Shown: positions 42,785 through 53,012, counted from the first letter of the stretch. The stretch is DNA of 64,000 nt from Verrucomicrobiales bacterium (GCA_015075445.1 JABTUJ010000036.1:45807-109806), one strand, 5' to 3'. The notes: a model not told the origin generated them from the letters alone. Program-made: numbers and translations.

Positions 42785-45658
42785 CTACCGCGCAACCACG
42801 AAGACCGACTTGACCGGGCCAAGGGTCAAGTGGACCCGCGTGACGTCCTGCTCCTTCACTCTCCCATGCGAACCCTCCACGGGAGTCATGGTGCCGGTGT
42901 GCGGATCCCAGAGCTCCAAAGTGTGTTTGCCGCGGAGCCGGACCCACGTATCCACGCGCTCGTCGCTCGAGTTGGCGAAGTAGTAGAGAGGCGCGCCGTC
43001 CTTCACCTTGTGGAGATACGACAACATGCCGCCGCCGGTGCTGGCTGCGGGCGCGTCTTCGAACGCGACGTCCGCCACCGGCAAAGCGTCCTCGAGGATG
43101 GCGGCGAGGGTGCCCGCGGTGGGTTGCGGCGCGTAGTAGGCCTGACCGCCCTTGGCGTTGCGGCGGGTGTGAAAGGGTTTGGCCGATTCATCGATGTCGG
43201 CACAGGTGATGTCCTTGAGGACCCACCAGCGGCCATCGACCTGTTTGTGCGGGCGCAACTGGTTCTTGGCCGGCCAGAACTGCCACATGTAGCGGTTGGC
43301 AGCGTCCTCGGACATCCGGAACACCAGGCCGGTCGGGGCCTCGTTGGTGCTGAGCTCGGCCTCGATGATGGTGTCGGTCCAGTCGGCGCCCAGGGCGGTA
43401 CGCATCCGATGGTTGTCCCGGACCGTCAACCAGCCGTCCCGCACGGCGGCATGGTCGGTGTGTTGCCATTGGTGCAGGCCGTCGCGGAAATCGTCGCGGA
43501 ATAGCACCTCCCCGCCGGGCGTGGTCACCCGGAGGTGGGTCAGACCCGCCTGTTCGCCACCGCTTTGGCGGAAGCCGATCGTGCCTTGACGGAAGGTCGC
43601 GTCCTCGGTGACGTCCACCAGTGTGCCTCTGACGTAGGTTTTGATGACGGGGCCGATCGCCTCGATGCGGATGCGATAGGGTGCGGGTTCGGGGGTGGTC
43701 GAGGTGTCTTCGGGCGTGACCCCGAACATCGCCGCGATGGTTTGGCGCACCTCCTCGTCGTGGCCAAACTCGCTGGACTTGAAGGGAAGTTGTGTGGTGG
43801 CGATGACGTGTCCGCCCTGGTCGTGGAAGGCCTTGATCTTCTTGAGATTGCTCCAGGAAATCACCTTGCCGCCGGGCAGGATGATCACGCGGTAGGCCTC
43901 CCAGTTGTTCGCGTTATCCAACCGCATCGTGCCGCCTTCGACGCGACACCGCGCGTCCAGGATCTCGGGATGCAGGAAGGTGAAGTCGCGCCGGACCTGG
44001 CCGGTGAGCCGGCGGCTGATCGCCAGGTAATCGGCCTCGGGCGGCGCGTCCTTTCCCCAGTTCGGCTGCTGGAGACCTGGCACGTCGAAGCGATATGCTG
44101 CCTGGAGCGCCACCACGGGGTAGAGCATCCCGATATCCGCCACGTGGCGTCCGGCTTGCAGCAACAGGCTGCAGCGCCCGACGAACTGGTTGTACGCGGG
44201 CAATGCCGCGCCCAACCGGGGGTTCCGATGGGAGATCTCCGGCGGGATGTGCATGGCCGCGGGGTCGTACCACATGCCGTGCGGGATCATGAGGTTTGCG
44301 CCGCGGACATAGAGCTCCATGGCCGAGCGATAGAGCATGGCAGTGTCCACGCTGTTATCCGGATAATTCCCGTAGATCTCGACGGCGGTGACCGGGCGGT
44401 CGTAAGTGAAGGCGGCGGAAGTGACCAGTTTGAAGCCGTCGCGGCCGTGCCCGTAGTAGTGGATCGAGTCGAGCAGGGGGATGTCACAATGCTCGTAGAA
44501 CTTGATGTTGTCACCGCTCACCTCGACTGGTTGCGGCTCGTAGTTGCCCGCGGGGTGTCCTGAGACCTGGATGCCGTGCGCGGCGCACCACTCGTGAATC
44601 GTCCGGACGAACCCTTCGCTCATGAGTGCGGCGCGCATGCCGAAGAGCGCCACGCGCGCCGCTGCGGTGTCCGGTCCGATGTCATACCAGAGCGCCGGGT
44701 AAAGCAGCGCGGGATCGCTCCCATGCTTCTCCTTGAACTTGCGGTTGAACCCTGTCGTCCAGGTGCGTCCGCCCGACGTATAGACCATCGCGGCGTCATC
44801 GAAGAAGGACTGGACGATCGTCGTGCCGAAATGCCGCCCGAAGCGGCGGTAGAACTGGTCGTAGGTGAGCGACATCCAGCGTCGGACGGCGTCGGGGTCC
44901 AGGTAGTCGACGAAGCCACCCTCGGTGACGCAGGTGAAGAGCATCACCTTCCAGACACCGGCCGGCGCCTCCCATCGCAACGCGCCGTCGGTGATGAACC
45001 CGGCCAGGTTCAACCGCTGCAACGTCCGGGTTTCCATCGCCACCGCCGCCATGAGTTGGCCTTCGGGGAGCGGCAAGTGGAGGGCGCGCGGTCCGGCAAC
45101 CTCGTGTTCGACCTTGCGGAGGTTCTTGAGCATGCTGTCCGGATACTGCGCCGCCAGGCGTCCGCCGGCCGTGCCGGTCGGGAAGTTGATGTCGTCGTAG
45201 AAGATGACCTTCAGCCCGAGTTGCTCGGCCATCTCCAACATCAAGCCGTAGCGCTCGAAATACTCTTCTGTCAGATAATCCGGTTTCGCCGTGCGCAGGG
45301 TGAGCGGTGCGAATCCGCCGAAGCCGCATGCGTCGCGCATGGCCTGGATCTGCTCGCGCAGCGCGGCCGGATCGAGCGGGGCGTTGAGCCAGTAGAGGGG
45401 TCGGGAGCGATACGACGCGGGTGGGTCCTTGAACCCGGCGGCCAGGTTCTCCGCAGCGGTTGCCCGCACCAATGTGCCGGGCCAAGCCAGCCCCAAAGCG
45501 AGGATCGTAAGCAGGAGAGGCGGAAAGCCTCGCTTTTCGGATACGCCGTTGGGCGCTTTCGGAAATGCCCGGCCGCTCTTGATCACTCTGGACGGCTGCT
45601 CCACGCGGACAAGATCCGCCAGCCCGTGGATGCACGACAGGATGTTCATGCTTGTCAT
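42785..45658 (-). CDS. GH106-like glycoside hydrolase (probable alpha-L-rhamnosidase)
   Basis: 957 aa. A long n-region leads to a hydrophobic signal segment (PPLLLTILALGLAWPGTLVR). The catalytic region has GLKVIFYDDINFPTGTAGGR, PAGVWKVMLFTCVTEGG, WCAAHGIQVSGHPAGNYEPQ and PVTAVEIYGNYPDNSVD, a pattern of the GH106-type barrel. The C-terminal part contains a beta-sandwich (FRDDFRDGLHQWQHTDHAAV). GH106 enzymes release alpha-L-rhamnose; the specificity here is inferred. The start at 45658 forms an ATGA overlap with the stop of the upstream hydrolase, so translation is coupled; a longer frame to 45694 exists but overlaps more. Confidence 0.85.
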   Translation of the reverse strand: MTSMNILSCIHGLADLVRVEQPSRVIKSGRAFPKAPNGVSEKRGFPPLLLTILALGLAWPGTLVRATAAENLAAGFKDPPASYRSRPLYWLNAPLDPAALREQIQAMRDACGFGGFAPLTLRTAKPDYLTEEYFERYGLMLEMAEQLGLKVIFYDDINFPTGTAGGRLAAQYPDSMLKNLRKVEHEVAGPRALHLPLPEGQLMAAVAMETRTLQRLNLAGFITDGALRWEAPAGVWKVMLFTCVTEGGFVDYLDPDAVRRWMSLTYDQFYRRFGRHFGTTIVQSFFDDAAMVYTSGGRTWTTGFNRKFKEKHGSDPALLYPALWYDIGPDTAAARVALFGMRAALMSEGFVRTIHEWCAAHGIQVSGHPAGNYEPQPVEVSGDNIKFYEHCDIPLLDSIHYYGHGRDGFKLVTSAAFTYDRPVTAVEIYGNYPDNSVDTAMLYRSAMELYVRGANLMIPHGMWYDPAAMHIPPEISHRNPRLGAALPAYNQFVGRCSLLLQAGRHVADIGMLYPVVALQAAYRFDVPGLQQPNWGKDAPPEADYLAISRRLTGQVRRDFTFLHPEILDARCRVEGGTMRLDNANNWEAYRVIILPGGKVISWSNLKKIKAFHDQGGHVIATTQLPFKSSEFGHDEEVRQTIAAMFGVTPEDTSTTPEPAPYRIRIEAIGPVIKTYVRGTLVDVTEDATFRQGTIGFRQSGGEQAGLTHLRVTTPGGEVLFRDDFRDGLHQWQHTDHAAVRDGWLTVRDNHRMRTALGADWTDTIIEAELSTNEAPTGLVFRMSEDAANRYMWQFWPAKNQLRPHKQVDGRWWVLKDITCADIDESAKPFHTRRNAKGGQAYYAPQPTAGTLAAILEDALPVADVAFEDAPAASTGGGMLSYLHKVKDGAPLYYFANSSDERVDTWVRLRGKHTLELWDPHTGTMTPVEGSHGRVKEQDVTRVHLTLGPVKSVFVVAR

Positions 45659-47829
45659 GGTGCTCTCTTCAAACCCTCCGACTTGACCGTCCAACTTCCG
45701 TCTTGAGGAAAACCCGGCGCGGGACCCGGCGGAGCCCCTTCCCAGCCGGCGGCCATCATCGCGATGGCATAGAGCAGGCCCCCGTTACCGGGAAGATAAG
45801 GGCAAGGACCGCCGGTGTTCACGCCGCGGGGGTCGTAGTGGTTCTTGGTGCCGGCGTCCTTGAGCAAGGCCTCCAGGGCGAGGTGCGGTTCGCCGACGCG
45901 GGCGGCGGCCATGGCCATCCAGGGGAAATCCCAGCCCCAGCACTTGTTCCAGTCCCACGTCTGCCAGACCTTCAGCACGGTGCGATGCGCGGTTCCGCGG
46001 TCCACCCCCTCCATCGGCGGCAACATGCCCAGGACCCCGATGGGATCGGGGTGTTCCCAAGCGCGCCGGGTGTAGGTGTCATGCCACTCGGCGGAATGAA
46101 CGAACACGCCCTCCACCACCGGCAAGGGCGCGAGCCCCCGGCGAACCTGCTCCCAGCGCGGTTCGCGGGGGAGGCCAAGGCGCTCACGCCAGCGCTGCGC
46201 CTGGTCGAGTCCCCAGCGCCAGTAGGCGAGGTCGAACACCGTGTCGCGGGTGATGCCCTGCTCGCTGGGTGGCATGACGGGCGAGAGGTGGAAGACGCCC
46301 TGCTCATCCGGCGTCGGGAAGTCAGCCATGTAATCGGCCGTCGCGAAGATGACCTCCCGCCATTTGCCGAGGGTGGCCTCCGTTGGGCGAAGTCGGTACT
46401 CGAGTTCGGCAAAGAAGAGCGGGTGGGGTTGCTGCCAATGCAGGACAAAGCTGCCGTCCCAGGGCGCGGTGCGGCCTTCGGGCCCGACCTGTTTGCCCCA
46501 CTTCGCGCCTCGGTAGTCGAACTGCCTGGCCAGTTGCGTGGCCACCGGCAGGAACTTTTGGTAGCAATCCAGTGCCCGCTCCGCCATCGCCCACCGATCC
46601 CACAGGCCGTAGTGCGCCAGGTGCCACCAGACCATCTCCATGTGAAACTGGCTGCTCCAGAAGTCCACGCCCATCAAGCCAGTCTCCGCCGACGGCCAGC
46701 GCCCGGCGGATTGGGCGGCCATCTGATACTGCGAGAGTACAATCCGGCGCTCGAGTTCCTTCCAGCGGGGATCCCTGCTTTGTGAAAGGTCGATGGCCCC
46801 GCCCGTGGTCCAGAACCGTTGCCAATGTCCGGCCGTCGCCCGCTGCGATTCCGCCACGGTGGGCAGGGGATCCAACGGTCGATCGGCGAAGGCGCACACA
46901 AACTCCAGTCGTCCCGCGTCATCGCCCGTCAGCCTGAACGTGTGTGTCCACGTCGCCGGCTGGCGGGTCACGTCCAGCCAGGCGTCGCCATTGCCATAGC
47001 GCGCGCTGGCAATCGCGAGCGTCTTCCGCGGAGTCACTTCGGACCAGCGGCCGAACGTCGAACCCGGAGCCCAGGCCACGCGGGCCTGATAGGTCGCCGC
47101 GTCGGCCGTGCGGCGGATGGCAGCCTGGCGTTCAGCCGTGTGTAGGGTCAGTTCGCTGGTGTGAGCATCAGGCCGATTCCAATCGCCCACCCACGGCGAA
47201 CTGCTGTTCACGCTGGGGTAGGGGAAATCAAGGGCCACGACGAGCTGTCCCTCGCGCAAGAGCGGGGATTCGGCGCGCATGGCGATGAAGTCGAGCTCGG
47301 GATGCACACCGGTCTCCACCTGGACCGGGCGCCCCTCCACTTCAAAGCGGCTGGTGTGCAAGCCGGTCCACAGATCGTAGCGGCGGGACGTCACGCGGAC
47401 CTCGTTCGGGGTCAGCGCGGCGCCATCGGCGCGCAGGAACCGCAGGCGCGCCAGGTTCATCGGATGCGGGTTGCGGAACATCCAGCCGTCCAGCTCACGG
47501 CGGGCCGCGGCGGTTTTCATCGGACCTCGAATGCGTCCGGTTTCCACCGTCCCGGTGGCGGGGATATCGGCAGGTGTGCACCCGGGGGGCAGGGGAGCCG
47601 AGTGCCAGGCCCAGTGCGACAGCGTGCTGCCGCCGAACGTCTGTAAGCCGGTGGCGTCGGTGTTGAAACAGAACTCGCCGTTGCCCAGCGGAATCTGACC
47701 GTGAAGGTCGTTCCAATCGAGGTTGTGGCGCGTGACCAGTGCGTGGCGGTCCATCGCGGCCGAGGCAGCCGGCGGCGCAAGCAGGATCGCACCCAGCAGG
47801 AGGGAGGTGGGGTTACGGCTTGGCTTCAT
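45655..47829 (-). CDS. Secreted six-hairpin (alpha/alpha)6 glycoside hydrolase
   Basis: 724 aa. A signal peptide (SLLLGAILLAPPAASA), an N-terminal beta domain (LHGQIPLGNGEFCFNTDATG) and a six-hairpin barrel (MGVDFWSSQFHMEMVWWHLA, DLAYWRWGLDQAQRWRERLG, WDWNKCWGWDFPWMAMAAAR). It belongs to the GH65/GH95-like superfamily, but the exact family was not assigned. The last codons overlap the start of the GH106-like gene (ATGA), so the two enzymes probably act on the same glycan in the periplasm or outside the cell. Confidence 0.8.
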   Translation of the reverse strand: MKPSRNPTSLLLGAILLAPPAASAAMDRHALVTRHNLDWNDLHGQIPLGNGEFCFNTDATGLQTFGGSTLSHWAWHSAPLPPGCTPADIPATGTVETGRIRGPMKTAAARRELDGWMFRNPHPMNLARLRFLRADGAALTPNEVRVTSRRYDLWTGLHTSRFEVEGRPVQVETGVHPELDFIAMRAESPLLREGQLVVALDFPYPSVNSSSPWVGDWNRPDAHTSELTLHTAERQAAIRRTADAATYQARVAWAPGSTFGRWSEVTPRKTLAIASARYGNGDAWLDVTRQPATWTHTFRLTGDDAGRLEFVCAFADRPLDPLPTVAESQRATAGHWQRFWTTGGAIDLSQSRDPRWKELERRIVLSQYQMAAQSAGRWPSAETGLMGVDFWSSQFHMEMVWWHLAHYGLWDRWAMAERALDCYQKFLPVATQLARQFDYRGAKWGKQVGPEGRTAPWDGSFVLHWQQPHPLFFAELEYRLRPTEATLGKWREVIFATADYMADFPTPDEQGVFHLSPVMPPSEQGITRDTVFDLAYWRWGLDQAQRWRERLGLPREPRWEQVRRGLAPLPVVEGVFVHSAEWHDTYTRRAWEHPDPIGVLGMLPPMEGVDRGTAHRTVLKVWQTWDWNKCWGWDFPWMAMAAARVGEPHLALEALLKDAGTKNHYDPRGVNTGGPCPYLPGNGGLLYAIAMMAAGWEGAPPGPAPGFPQDGSWTVKSEGLKRAP

Positions 47830-48075
47830 GCGGGTCGAATCCGGACAGCCTGACCTGTTTCATCTGAACGCGTGGGATGATGGGCTTGCCGCCGGGGCTG
47901 ACGTTGAACGAACTGCCCCCAAAGTAAAGCCGGCAGAATGCAGCCGATGGCCGCCTGGGGCATTCGCGCGGTGACCGGCTGCCTGAGGCAAGGGCGGCGC
48001 GTCCCGAAGCCCTGAGCTGGTCAGCCGCCGGGAAGATTTGGCGTCGGCGGCGCCGTTCAGTACTGTCCCCGGTAC

Positions 48076-48669
48076 ATGTGTGACTCAACCCTGAGAGTCC
48101 TGCTGGTGGTGGGCAGCCTGCGGGAGGATTCTGCGACGCGCATGGTGCTCAACGCGGTGGCGGCCCGGCTCGCTGCCGAGGGATGCGCGACCGACCTGCT
48201 CGACCTGGGCGTCGAACCGTTGCCGCTGTACAACCCGGACACGGCCCATGAGGCGGCCGCCTTTCCGGGCGTGCAGGCGCGGGTCGAGGCGGCGGACGTG
48301 CTGGTGCTGGGGACGCCGGATTACCACGGGAGCATCAGCAGCCCGCTGAAGAACTTCCTCGACCACTTCTGGCACGAGTTCGCGGGCAAGCTGTTCGTGA
48401 CGCTCGTGGCGTCCCACGAGAAGGGATTGACCGCCCTGGACCAGTTGCGAACCGTCGCCCGGCAATGCTACGCGTGGACCCTGCCTTACGGCGTGTCGTT
48501 CGTGGAGAAGGGCGATGTGCGGGACGGCCAGATCGTGAATCCCAAGCTCGCCGAGCGGTTGACCATGGTGGTCCGCGACACCCGCGTGTACGGCGCGGTT
48601 TTGGCCCGGCAGCGTGCGGCCGACCTCGCGGGCAGCGAATCCGGCTTTCTGGCCCGGCTGCGCCACTGA
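48076..48669 (+). CDS. NADPH-dependent FMN reductase
   Basis: 197 aa of flavodoxin-like fold. GSLREDSATRMVLNAV is the FMN phosphate-binding loop and GTPDYHGSISSPLKNFLDHF is the signature of NADPH-dependent FMN/azo/quinone reductases. It would reduce FMN, quinones or similar compounds with NADPH in the cytoplasm. Length is normal. Its stop converges on the regulator gene (48678) with a gap of 8 bp. Confidence 0.92.
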   Translation: MCDSTLRVLLVVGSLREDSATRMVLNAVAARLAAEGCATDLLDLGVEPLPLYNPDTAHEAAAFPGVQARVEAADVLVLGTPDYHGSISSPLKNFLDHFWHEFAGKLFVTLVASHEKGLTALDQLRTVARQCYAWTLPYGVSFVEKGDVRDGQIVNPKLAERLTMVVRDTRVYGAVLARQRAADLAGSESGFLARLRH

Positions 48670-48677
48670 AATCCGGG

Positions 48678-50156
48678 CTAGGACAAGTGGAGGTCCGCCT
48701 TGATATGGAAGCGCTCGATGCGCTTGCGCAGGGTGGCCCGGGTCATGCCGAGAAGTCGGGCGGCCTGGACCTGGTTGCCGCGGGTCTCGCGCAGCGCGTG
48801 GAGCACCAGTTCGCGCTCGACGGCGTCAATGATCCGGCGCCGCGGATCCTGGCGTGCCCACTGAAACAAGGCGCTGGCCAGGCTGGCGAGGTCGGGGGAG
48901 GGCGAAGCCGCGGCGGGGGCAGCCTCGGGCGCCGAGCGTGGCGGAGCGTCGGGAGCAGCCGCGGCGGACGGCCGATGTGTGGCCGACGGCTGCGTCACCT
49001 CGGCGGGCAGGTCTTCGAGGAGAATTGCTTCACCTTTGGCGACGACGGTGGCGTGCTCGATGGCGTTCTCCAGTTCGCGGACGTTCCCCGGCCACCGGTA
49101 TCGTTCGAGCATCGCCAGGGCGTCGGCGGACAGGGACTTGGGCCGTTGAGCGTGGTCCTGCGCGAACTTGCCGAGGAAGTAGTTCACGAGCAGGGCGACG
49201 TCGCCGGGCCGTTCGCGGAGCGGCGGCAGGCGGAGGCGGACGACGTTGAGGCGGTAGAACAGGTCTTCGCGGAAGCGGCGTTCGGCGACGGCCTGTTCCA
49301 GGTCCTGGTTGGTGGCGGCGATGACGCGGACGTTGGCCTGGAGCGTCTGGTTGCCGCCGACACGCTCGAAGGTTCCGGACTGGAGCACGCGCAGCATCTT
49401 GGTCTGGGTGGCGAGGCTCAGGTCCCCGATCTCGTCGAGGAAGAGGGTGCCCTGATGGCATTGTTCAAAGCGGCCAATGCGTTGGGAAGTGGCCCCCGTG
49501 AAGGCGCCTTTCTCGTGACCGAACAGCTCGCTCTCGAGGAGGGGTTCAGGCAGGGCGGCGCAGTTGACGGCCAGGAACGGCTGCTGGCTGCGGCGGCTGT
49601 GGTGGTAGATGGCGCGGGCCACGAGTTCCTTCCCCGTGCCGCTCTCGCCAGTGATGAGGGCGGTGGCGTCTGAAGCGGCCAGTTGACCGATCCGCTTAAA
49701 CACCTCCTGCATGGCAGGGCTGCGGCCCACAATGCCCAGCTCGAAGTCCTCCTGGTCCAGCAGGGGTTGGTATGAAACCACTTGCCGCATGGCGCGGGCG
49801 GCGCGGAGGGCGCCGAAGACGATCTCCTTGAGCCTGGGGACCTCGAAGGGCTTGAGCAGGTAATCGAAGGCGCCGAGCTTCATGGCCTCAATGGCGGTCT
49901 GGGTGGTGCCATAGGCGGTCATGAGGATGACGGGCAGCCGCGCGTCGATTTGCCGGATGCGACGGAGGGTCTCGAGGCCGCTCAGTCCCCCGAGGCGGAC
50001 GTCCATGAGGACGAGGTCCGGGTGCACCTGGGGGATGAGGCGGAGGCCCTCCTCGCCGCTGGAGGCGGTGATCAGGTCGAGTTCCGTAGCGGGGAAAATG
50101 CGCCGGAACGAGTAGAGCATGTCCGCCTCGTCATCGATGAGCAGCAGCTTGTCCAT
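48678..50156 (-). CDS. Sigma-54-dependent response regulator, NtrC family
   Basis: 492 aa. Receiver domain (1-120) with LLIDDEADM, phospho-acceptor Asp52 (LVLMDVRLGG) and LLKPFE. AAA+ domain with Walker A GESGTGKE (170-177) and the sigma-54 contact loop GAFTGA (217-222). A proline/alanine-rich linker leads to a C-terminal Fis-type HTH (GNQVQAARLLGMTRATLRKR). It activates sigma-54 promoters after phosphorylation by a partner histidine kinase, which is not in this window beside it. Confidence 0.96.
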   Translation of the reverse strand: MDKLLLIDDEADMLYSFRRIFPATELDLITASSGEEGLRLIPQVHPDLVLMDVRLGGLSGLETLRRIRQIDARLPVILMTAYGTTQTAIEAMKLGAFDYLLKPFEVPRLKEIVFGALRAARAMRQVVSYQPLLDQEDFELGIVGRSPAMQEVFKRIGQLAASDATALITGESGTGKELVARAIYHHSRRSQQPFLAVNCAALPEPLLESELFGHEKGAFTGATSQRIGRFEQCHQGTLFLDEIGDLSLATQTKMLRVLQSGTFERVGGNQTLQANVRVIAATNQDLEQAVAERRFREDLFYRLNVVRLRLPPLRERPGDVALLVNYFLGKFAQDHAQRPKSLSADALAMLERYRWPGNVRELENAIEHATVVAKGEAILLEDLPAEVTQPSATHRPSAAAAPDAPPRSAPEAAPAAASPSPDLASLASALFQWARQDPRRRIIDAVERELVLHALRETRGNQVQAARLLGMTRATLRKRIERFHIKADLHLS

Positions 50157-50309
50157 ACGCCTGTGGGGTCAGTCCCTGAAACCTGAATCACCCGTCACCG
50201 GTCGTTCCTGAAACCGGCCACCCACCCCGGGGTGGCTCGGCGCGAGGTCATCCGTCCTGAGCACCGGCGGGGGACGGGCAACTCCCAGGCCAGCACAGGC
50301 CACGTGCCC

Positions 50310-52124
50310 TCACGCGGCAGTACTTCGGTCGTTGCGTGCCGAGTCACCCGATCGACCCGTCCCTTCGGCGAGGCGACCCGACTCGGTGTCGAGCCACTCC
50401 AGGATTGCAGAAAGAGCGTGTTCGACCTTGACCGCCCGCAGCCCTTCGCGCCGTGGCTTGAGTTCAACCTCGTCGCGGGCGAGGGATTTCTCGCCGAGAT
50501 TCACCCGCAGCGGGAACCCGATGAGGTCGGCATCCTTGAACTTGACCCCCGGGCGTTCGTCCCGGTCATCGAGGAGCACCTCGACGCCGCGCGCCGTGAG
50601 TTCGTCGTGCCAGGTCTGGGCGAGGCGGAAGGCGGGATGGTCGGGGGCGACGTTGAGGGGGGTGAGGCAGACGGCAAACGGGGCGGTGGTGAGCGGCCAG
50701 ACGATGCCGTCGCGGTCGTTGCACTGCTCGATGATGGCCTGGACGGTGCGGGTGATGCCGATGCCGTAGCAGCCCATGACGCACGGGTGCTGGTGGCCGG
50801 CCTCGTCAAGGTAGAGGGCGTGCAGGGCCTCGCTGTACTTGGTGCCGAGCTTGAAGACGTGACCCACCTCGATGGCGCGGCGGAGCTTGAGCGGTTGGCC
50901 GTTGACCGGCCCCCGTTCGCCGGCTCGCACCGTGCGCAGGTCGGCCCAGTCCGTGACGCGGACATCCCGGTCGAGATCGACATGGCGGAAGTGGAAGCCG
51001 TCCTCGTTGGCGCCCGTCGTCATGCCCGCGGCGCCCCGCAGCGCTGTGTCGGCGAGGACGCGGAGGTTGGGCGTCTTGAGAGTGGCGGCGACGGCGCCGA
51101 GGCTGCCGGGGTGGGCGCCGAGCACGGCGAAGACTTCTTCGGGGGTGGCGGGGCGGAAGACGTTGGTCCCGAGGGCACCGGCGAACTTCGCTTCGTTGAG
51201 CTGGTCATCGCCGCGCAGCAGCACGAGCACGGGTTCGGACTCGGCTTCCTCGGAGCGCTTGACCATCAGGACGAGCGTCTTGATCTGGGCAGGGGCGGCG
51301 ACGCCGTAGGGTGGGGCGGTGAGGGCCTCGATGGTGAAGACGCCCGGGGTGGGGAACTTCTCGGGCGCGGGGCCGGTGGAGCGGGTGGGTGTCGGTTCGA
51401 GCGGGCCGCCGCTGGTGGCCTTCTCGAGGTTGGCGGCGTAGGAACCCGACTCGCAATAGACCACCTCGTTCTCGCCGGTGTCGGCGGGGACCATGAACTC
51501 GTGGGAGAACTTGCCGCCGATGACGCCGGTGTCGGCCTCGACGGGGAGGGTGCGGAGGCCGCAGCGGGCGAAGATGCGGGTGTAGGCGTCGTACATCTTC
51601 TGGTAACTGACCTGCGCCGCGGCGTCGGTGACGTCGAAGCTGTACGCGTCCTTCATGATGAACTCCTTGGCGCGCATGAGGCCGAAGCGCGGCCGGATTT
51701 CATCCCGGAACTTGGTCTGGATCTGGTAGAAGTTGCGCGGCAACTGGCGGTAGGAGCTGATCTCGCCGGCGACGAGCGTGGTGATGACCTCTTCGTGGGT
51801 GGGGCCGAGGAGCCATTCCTTGTTGGCGCGGTCCTTGACTTTGTAAAGGACCTCGCGGGCGGTGACGTAGCGTCCGCTCTGCTGCCAGATCTCGGGCGGT
51901 TGCAGGGCGGGCATGAACACCTCGATGGCGCCGGCGCGGTCCATCTCTTCGCGGACGATCTGCTCGACCTTGCGCAGGACCCGCAGGCCGAGAGGCAGGA
52001 AGGTGTAGAGGCCGCCGGTGAGCTTACGGACCAAGCCGGCGCGCAGCATCAGCTTGTGCGAGACGATTTCGGCGTCGGCCGGGGTTTCCTTGAGGGTGGG
52101 GATGAACGTTTGGGTCCAGCGCAT
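50310..52124 (-). CDS. proS: Prolyl-tRNA synthetase (bacterial type)
   Basis: 604 aa. It charges tRNA-Pro with proline. The class II core has motif 1 (VEQIVREEMDRAGAIEVFMP), motif 2 (YKVKDRANKEWLLGPTHEEV then QIQTKFRDEIRPRFGLMRAK), an inserted editing domain (about 230-390) and motif 3 (CVMGCYGIGITRTVQAIIEQ), followed by an anticodon-binding domain (PLTTAPFAVCLTPLN, VLLDDRDERPGVKFKDADLI). Length and insertion mark the bacterial form. It reads toward the NtrC-type regulator, 153 bp away. Confidence 0.97.
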   Translation of the reverse strand: MRWTQTFIPTLKETPADAEIVSHKLMLRAGLVRKLTGGLYTFLPLGLRVLRKVEQIVREEMDRAGAIEVFMPALQPPEIWQQSGRYVTAREVLYKVKDRANKEWLLGPTHEEVITTLVAGEISSYRQLPRNFYQIQTKFRDEIRPRFGLMRAKEFIMKDAYSFDVTDAAAQVSYQKMYDAYTRIFARCGLRTLPVEADTGVIGGKFSHEFMVPADTGENEVVYCESGSYAANLEKATSGGPLEPTPTRSTGPAPEKFPTPGVFTIEALTAPPYGVAAPAQIKTLVLMVKRSEEAESEPVLVLLRGDDQLNEAKFAGALGTNVFRPATPEEVFAVLGAHPGSLGAVAATLKTPNLRVLADTALRGAAGMTTGANEDGFHFRHVDLDRDVRVTDWADLRTVRAGERGPVNGQPLKLRRAIEVGHVFKLGTKYSEALHALYLDEAGHQHPCVMGCYGIGITRTVQAIIEQCNDRDGIVWPLTTAPFAVCLTPLNVAPDHPAFRLAQTWHDELTARGVEVLLDDRDERPGVKFKDADLIGFPLRVNLGEKSLARDEVELKPRREGLRAVKVEHALSAILEWLDTESGRLAEGTGRSGDSARNDRSTAA

Positions 52125-52256
52125 GGTGGGGTCAAAGGGGCAGGGGAAGCCGGGCGGCGAGAGGGTTGTGGGCGACGGGCAGCGGTCCGGGACAGCGAAG
52201 GGGCCAGTCGCCGGACGCAGGGAAGAAGGCGCGGGCGGGCCTGGGGGCCGGGCGGT

Positions 52257-53012
52257 TCACTTCACGGTGTTGACCAGGGGCGCCATGCCCTGGATGCGGA
52301 CCTCGAGGCGATCGCCCGACTCAATGGGGCCGACGCCGCTGGGGGTGCCGGTCAGGATGACGTCGCCCGGCAGCAACGTCATGTTGGTCGAAATGAAGCT
52401 GACGAGCTGGAAGCAGTTGAAGATGAGCTGCCCGGTGTTCGAGTTCTGGCGGAGCTGGCCGTTCTGGAAGAGCTGAATGGACAGCTCGTGCGGGTCAATC
52501 TTGGTTTCCACGTAGGGGCCGAGCGGTGTGAACGTGTCGAAGGACTTGCACCGGGCCCACTGACTTTCGGCCGCCTGGATGGTGCGGTCGCTCACGTCCT
52601 GGGCGGCGGTGTAGCCGAAGATGTAGCGGGCGGCGGCGGCGGGCGTGACGTTGCGGACGCGCCGGCCGATGACGATGGCCAACTCGGCCTCATAATCCTC
52701 GCGATGGCTGGAGAAGGGTATCTCGATCTTGGCGGCGTCGGGCAGCAGGGACTTGGGGGCTTTGAGCCAGAAGAGGGGCTCCTTGGGGATGGGCTTGCCG
52801 GACTCGCGGGCGTGGTCGGCGTAGTTCAAACCCACGGCGATCACCTTCGAGGGAGCCACCGGGACGAGGGTCTTCAGACCTTTGAGTGAAGTCGGCTTCT
52901 TCTCAAAGGAAGGCGAGCCAAACACATCGCCGATCAGCCGGAACAACTCACCGTCCACGACTTTGGCGAAAAAAATATCATCAGCCTTCTGGAAGCGGCC
53001 TATGGCAGCCAT
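52257..53012 (-). CDS. Fumarylacetoacetate hydrolase family protein
   Basis: 251 aa. VIAVGLNYADHARESG, FSSHREDYEAELAIVIGRRV (metal-binding Glu pair) and KSFDTFTPLGPYVETK are hallmarks of the FAH superfamily (hydrolases, decarboxylases or isomerases acting on keto-acid substrates with Mg or Mn). VILTGTPSGVGPIESGDRLE near the end completes the signature. The substrate is not evident. It precedes proS on the same strand with 132 bp between. Confidence 0.92.
   Translation of the reverse strand: MAAIGRFQKADDIFFAKVVDGELFRLIGDVFGSPSFEKKPTSLKGLKTLVPVAPSKVIAVGLNYADHARESGKPIPKEPLFWLKAPKSLLPDAAKIEIPFSSHREDYEAELAIVIGRRVRNVTPAAAARYIFGYTAAQDVSDRTIQAAESQWARCKSFDTFTPLGPYVETKIDPHELSIQLFQNGQLRQNSNTGQLIFNCFQLVSFISTNMTLLPGDVILTGTPSGVGPIESGDRLEVRIQGMAPLVNTVK

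Noticed and set aside
50232..52889. 885-codon frame antisense to proS and the FAH gene
   Set aside because: It spans two certain genes on the other strand; the composition is a GC-skew artefact.
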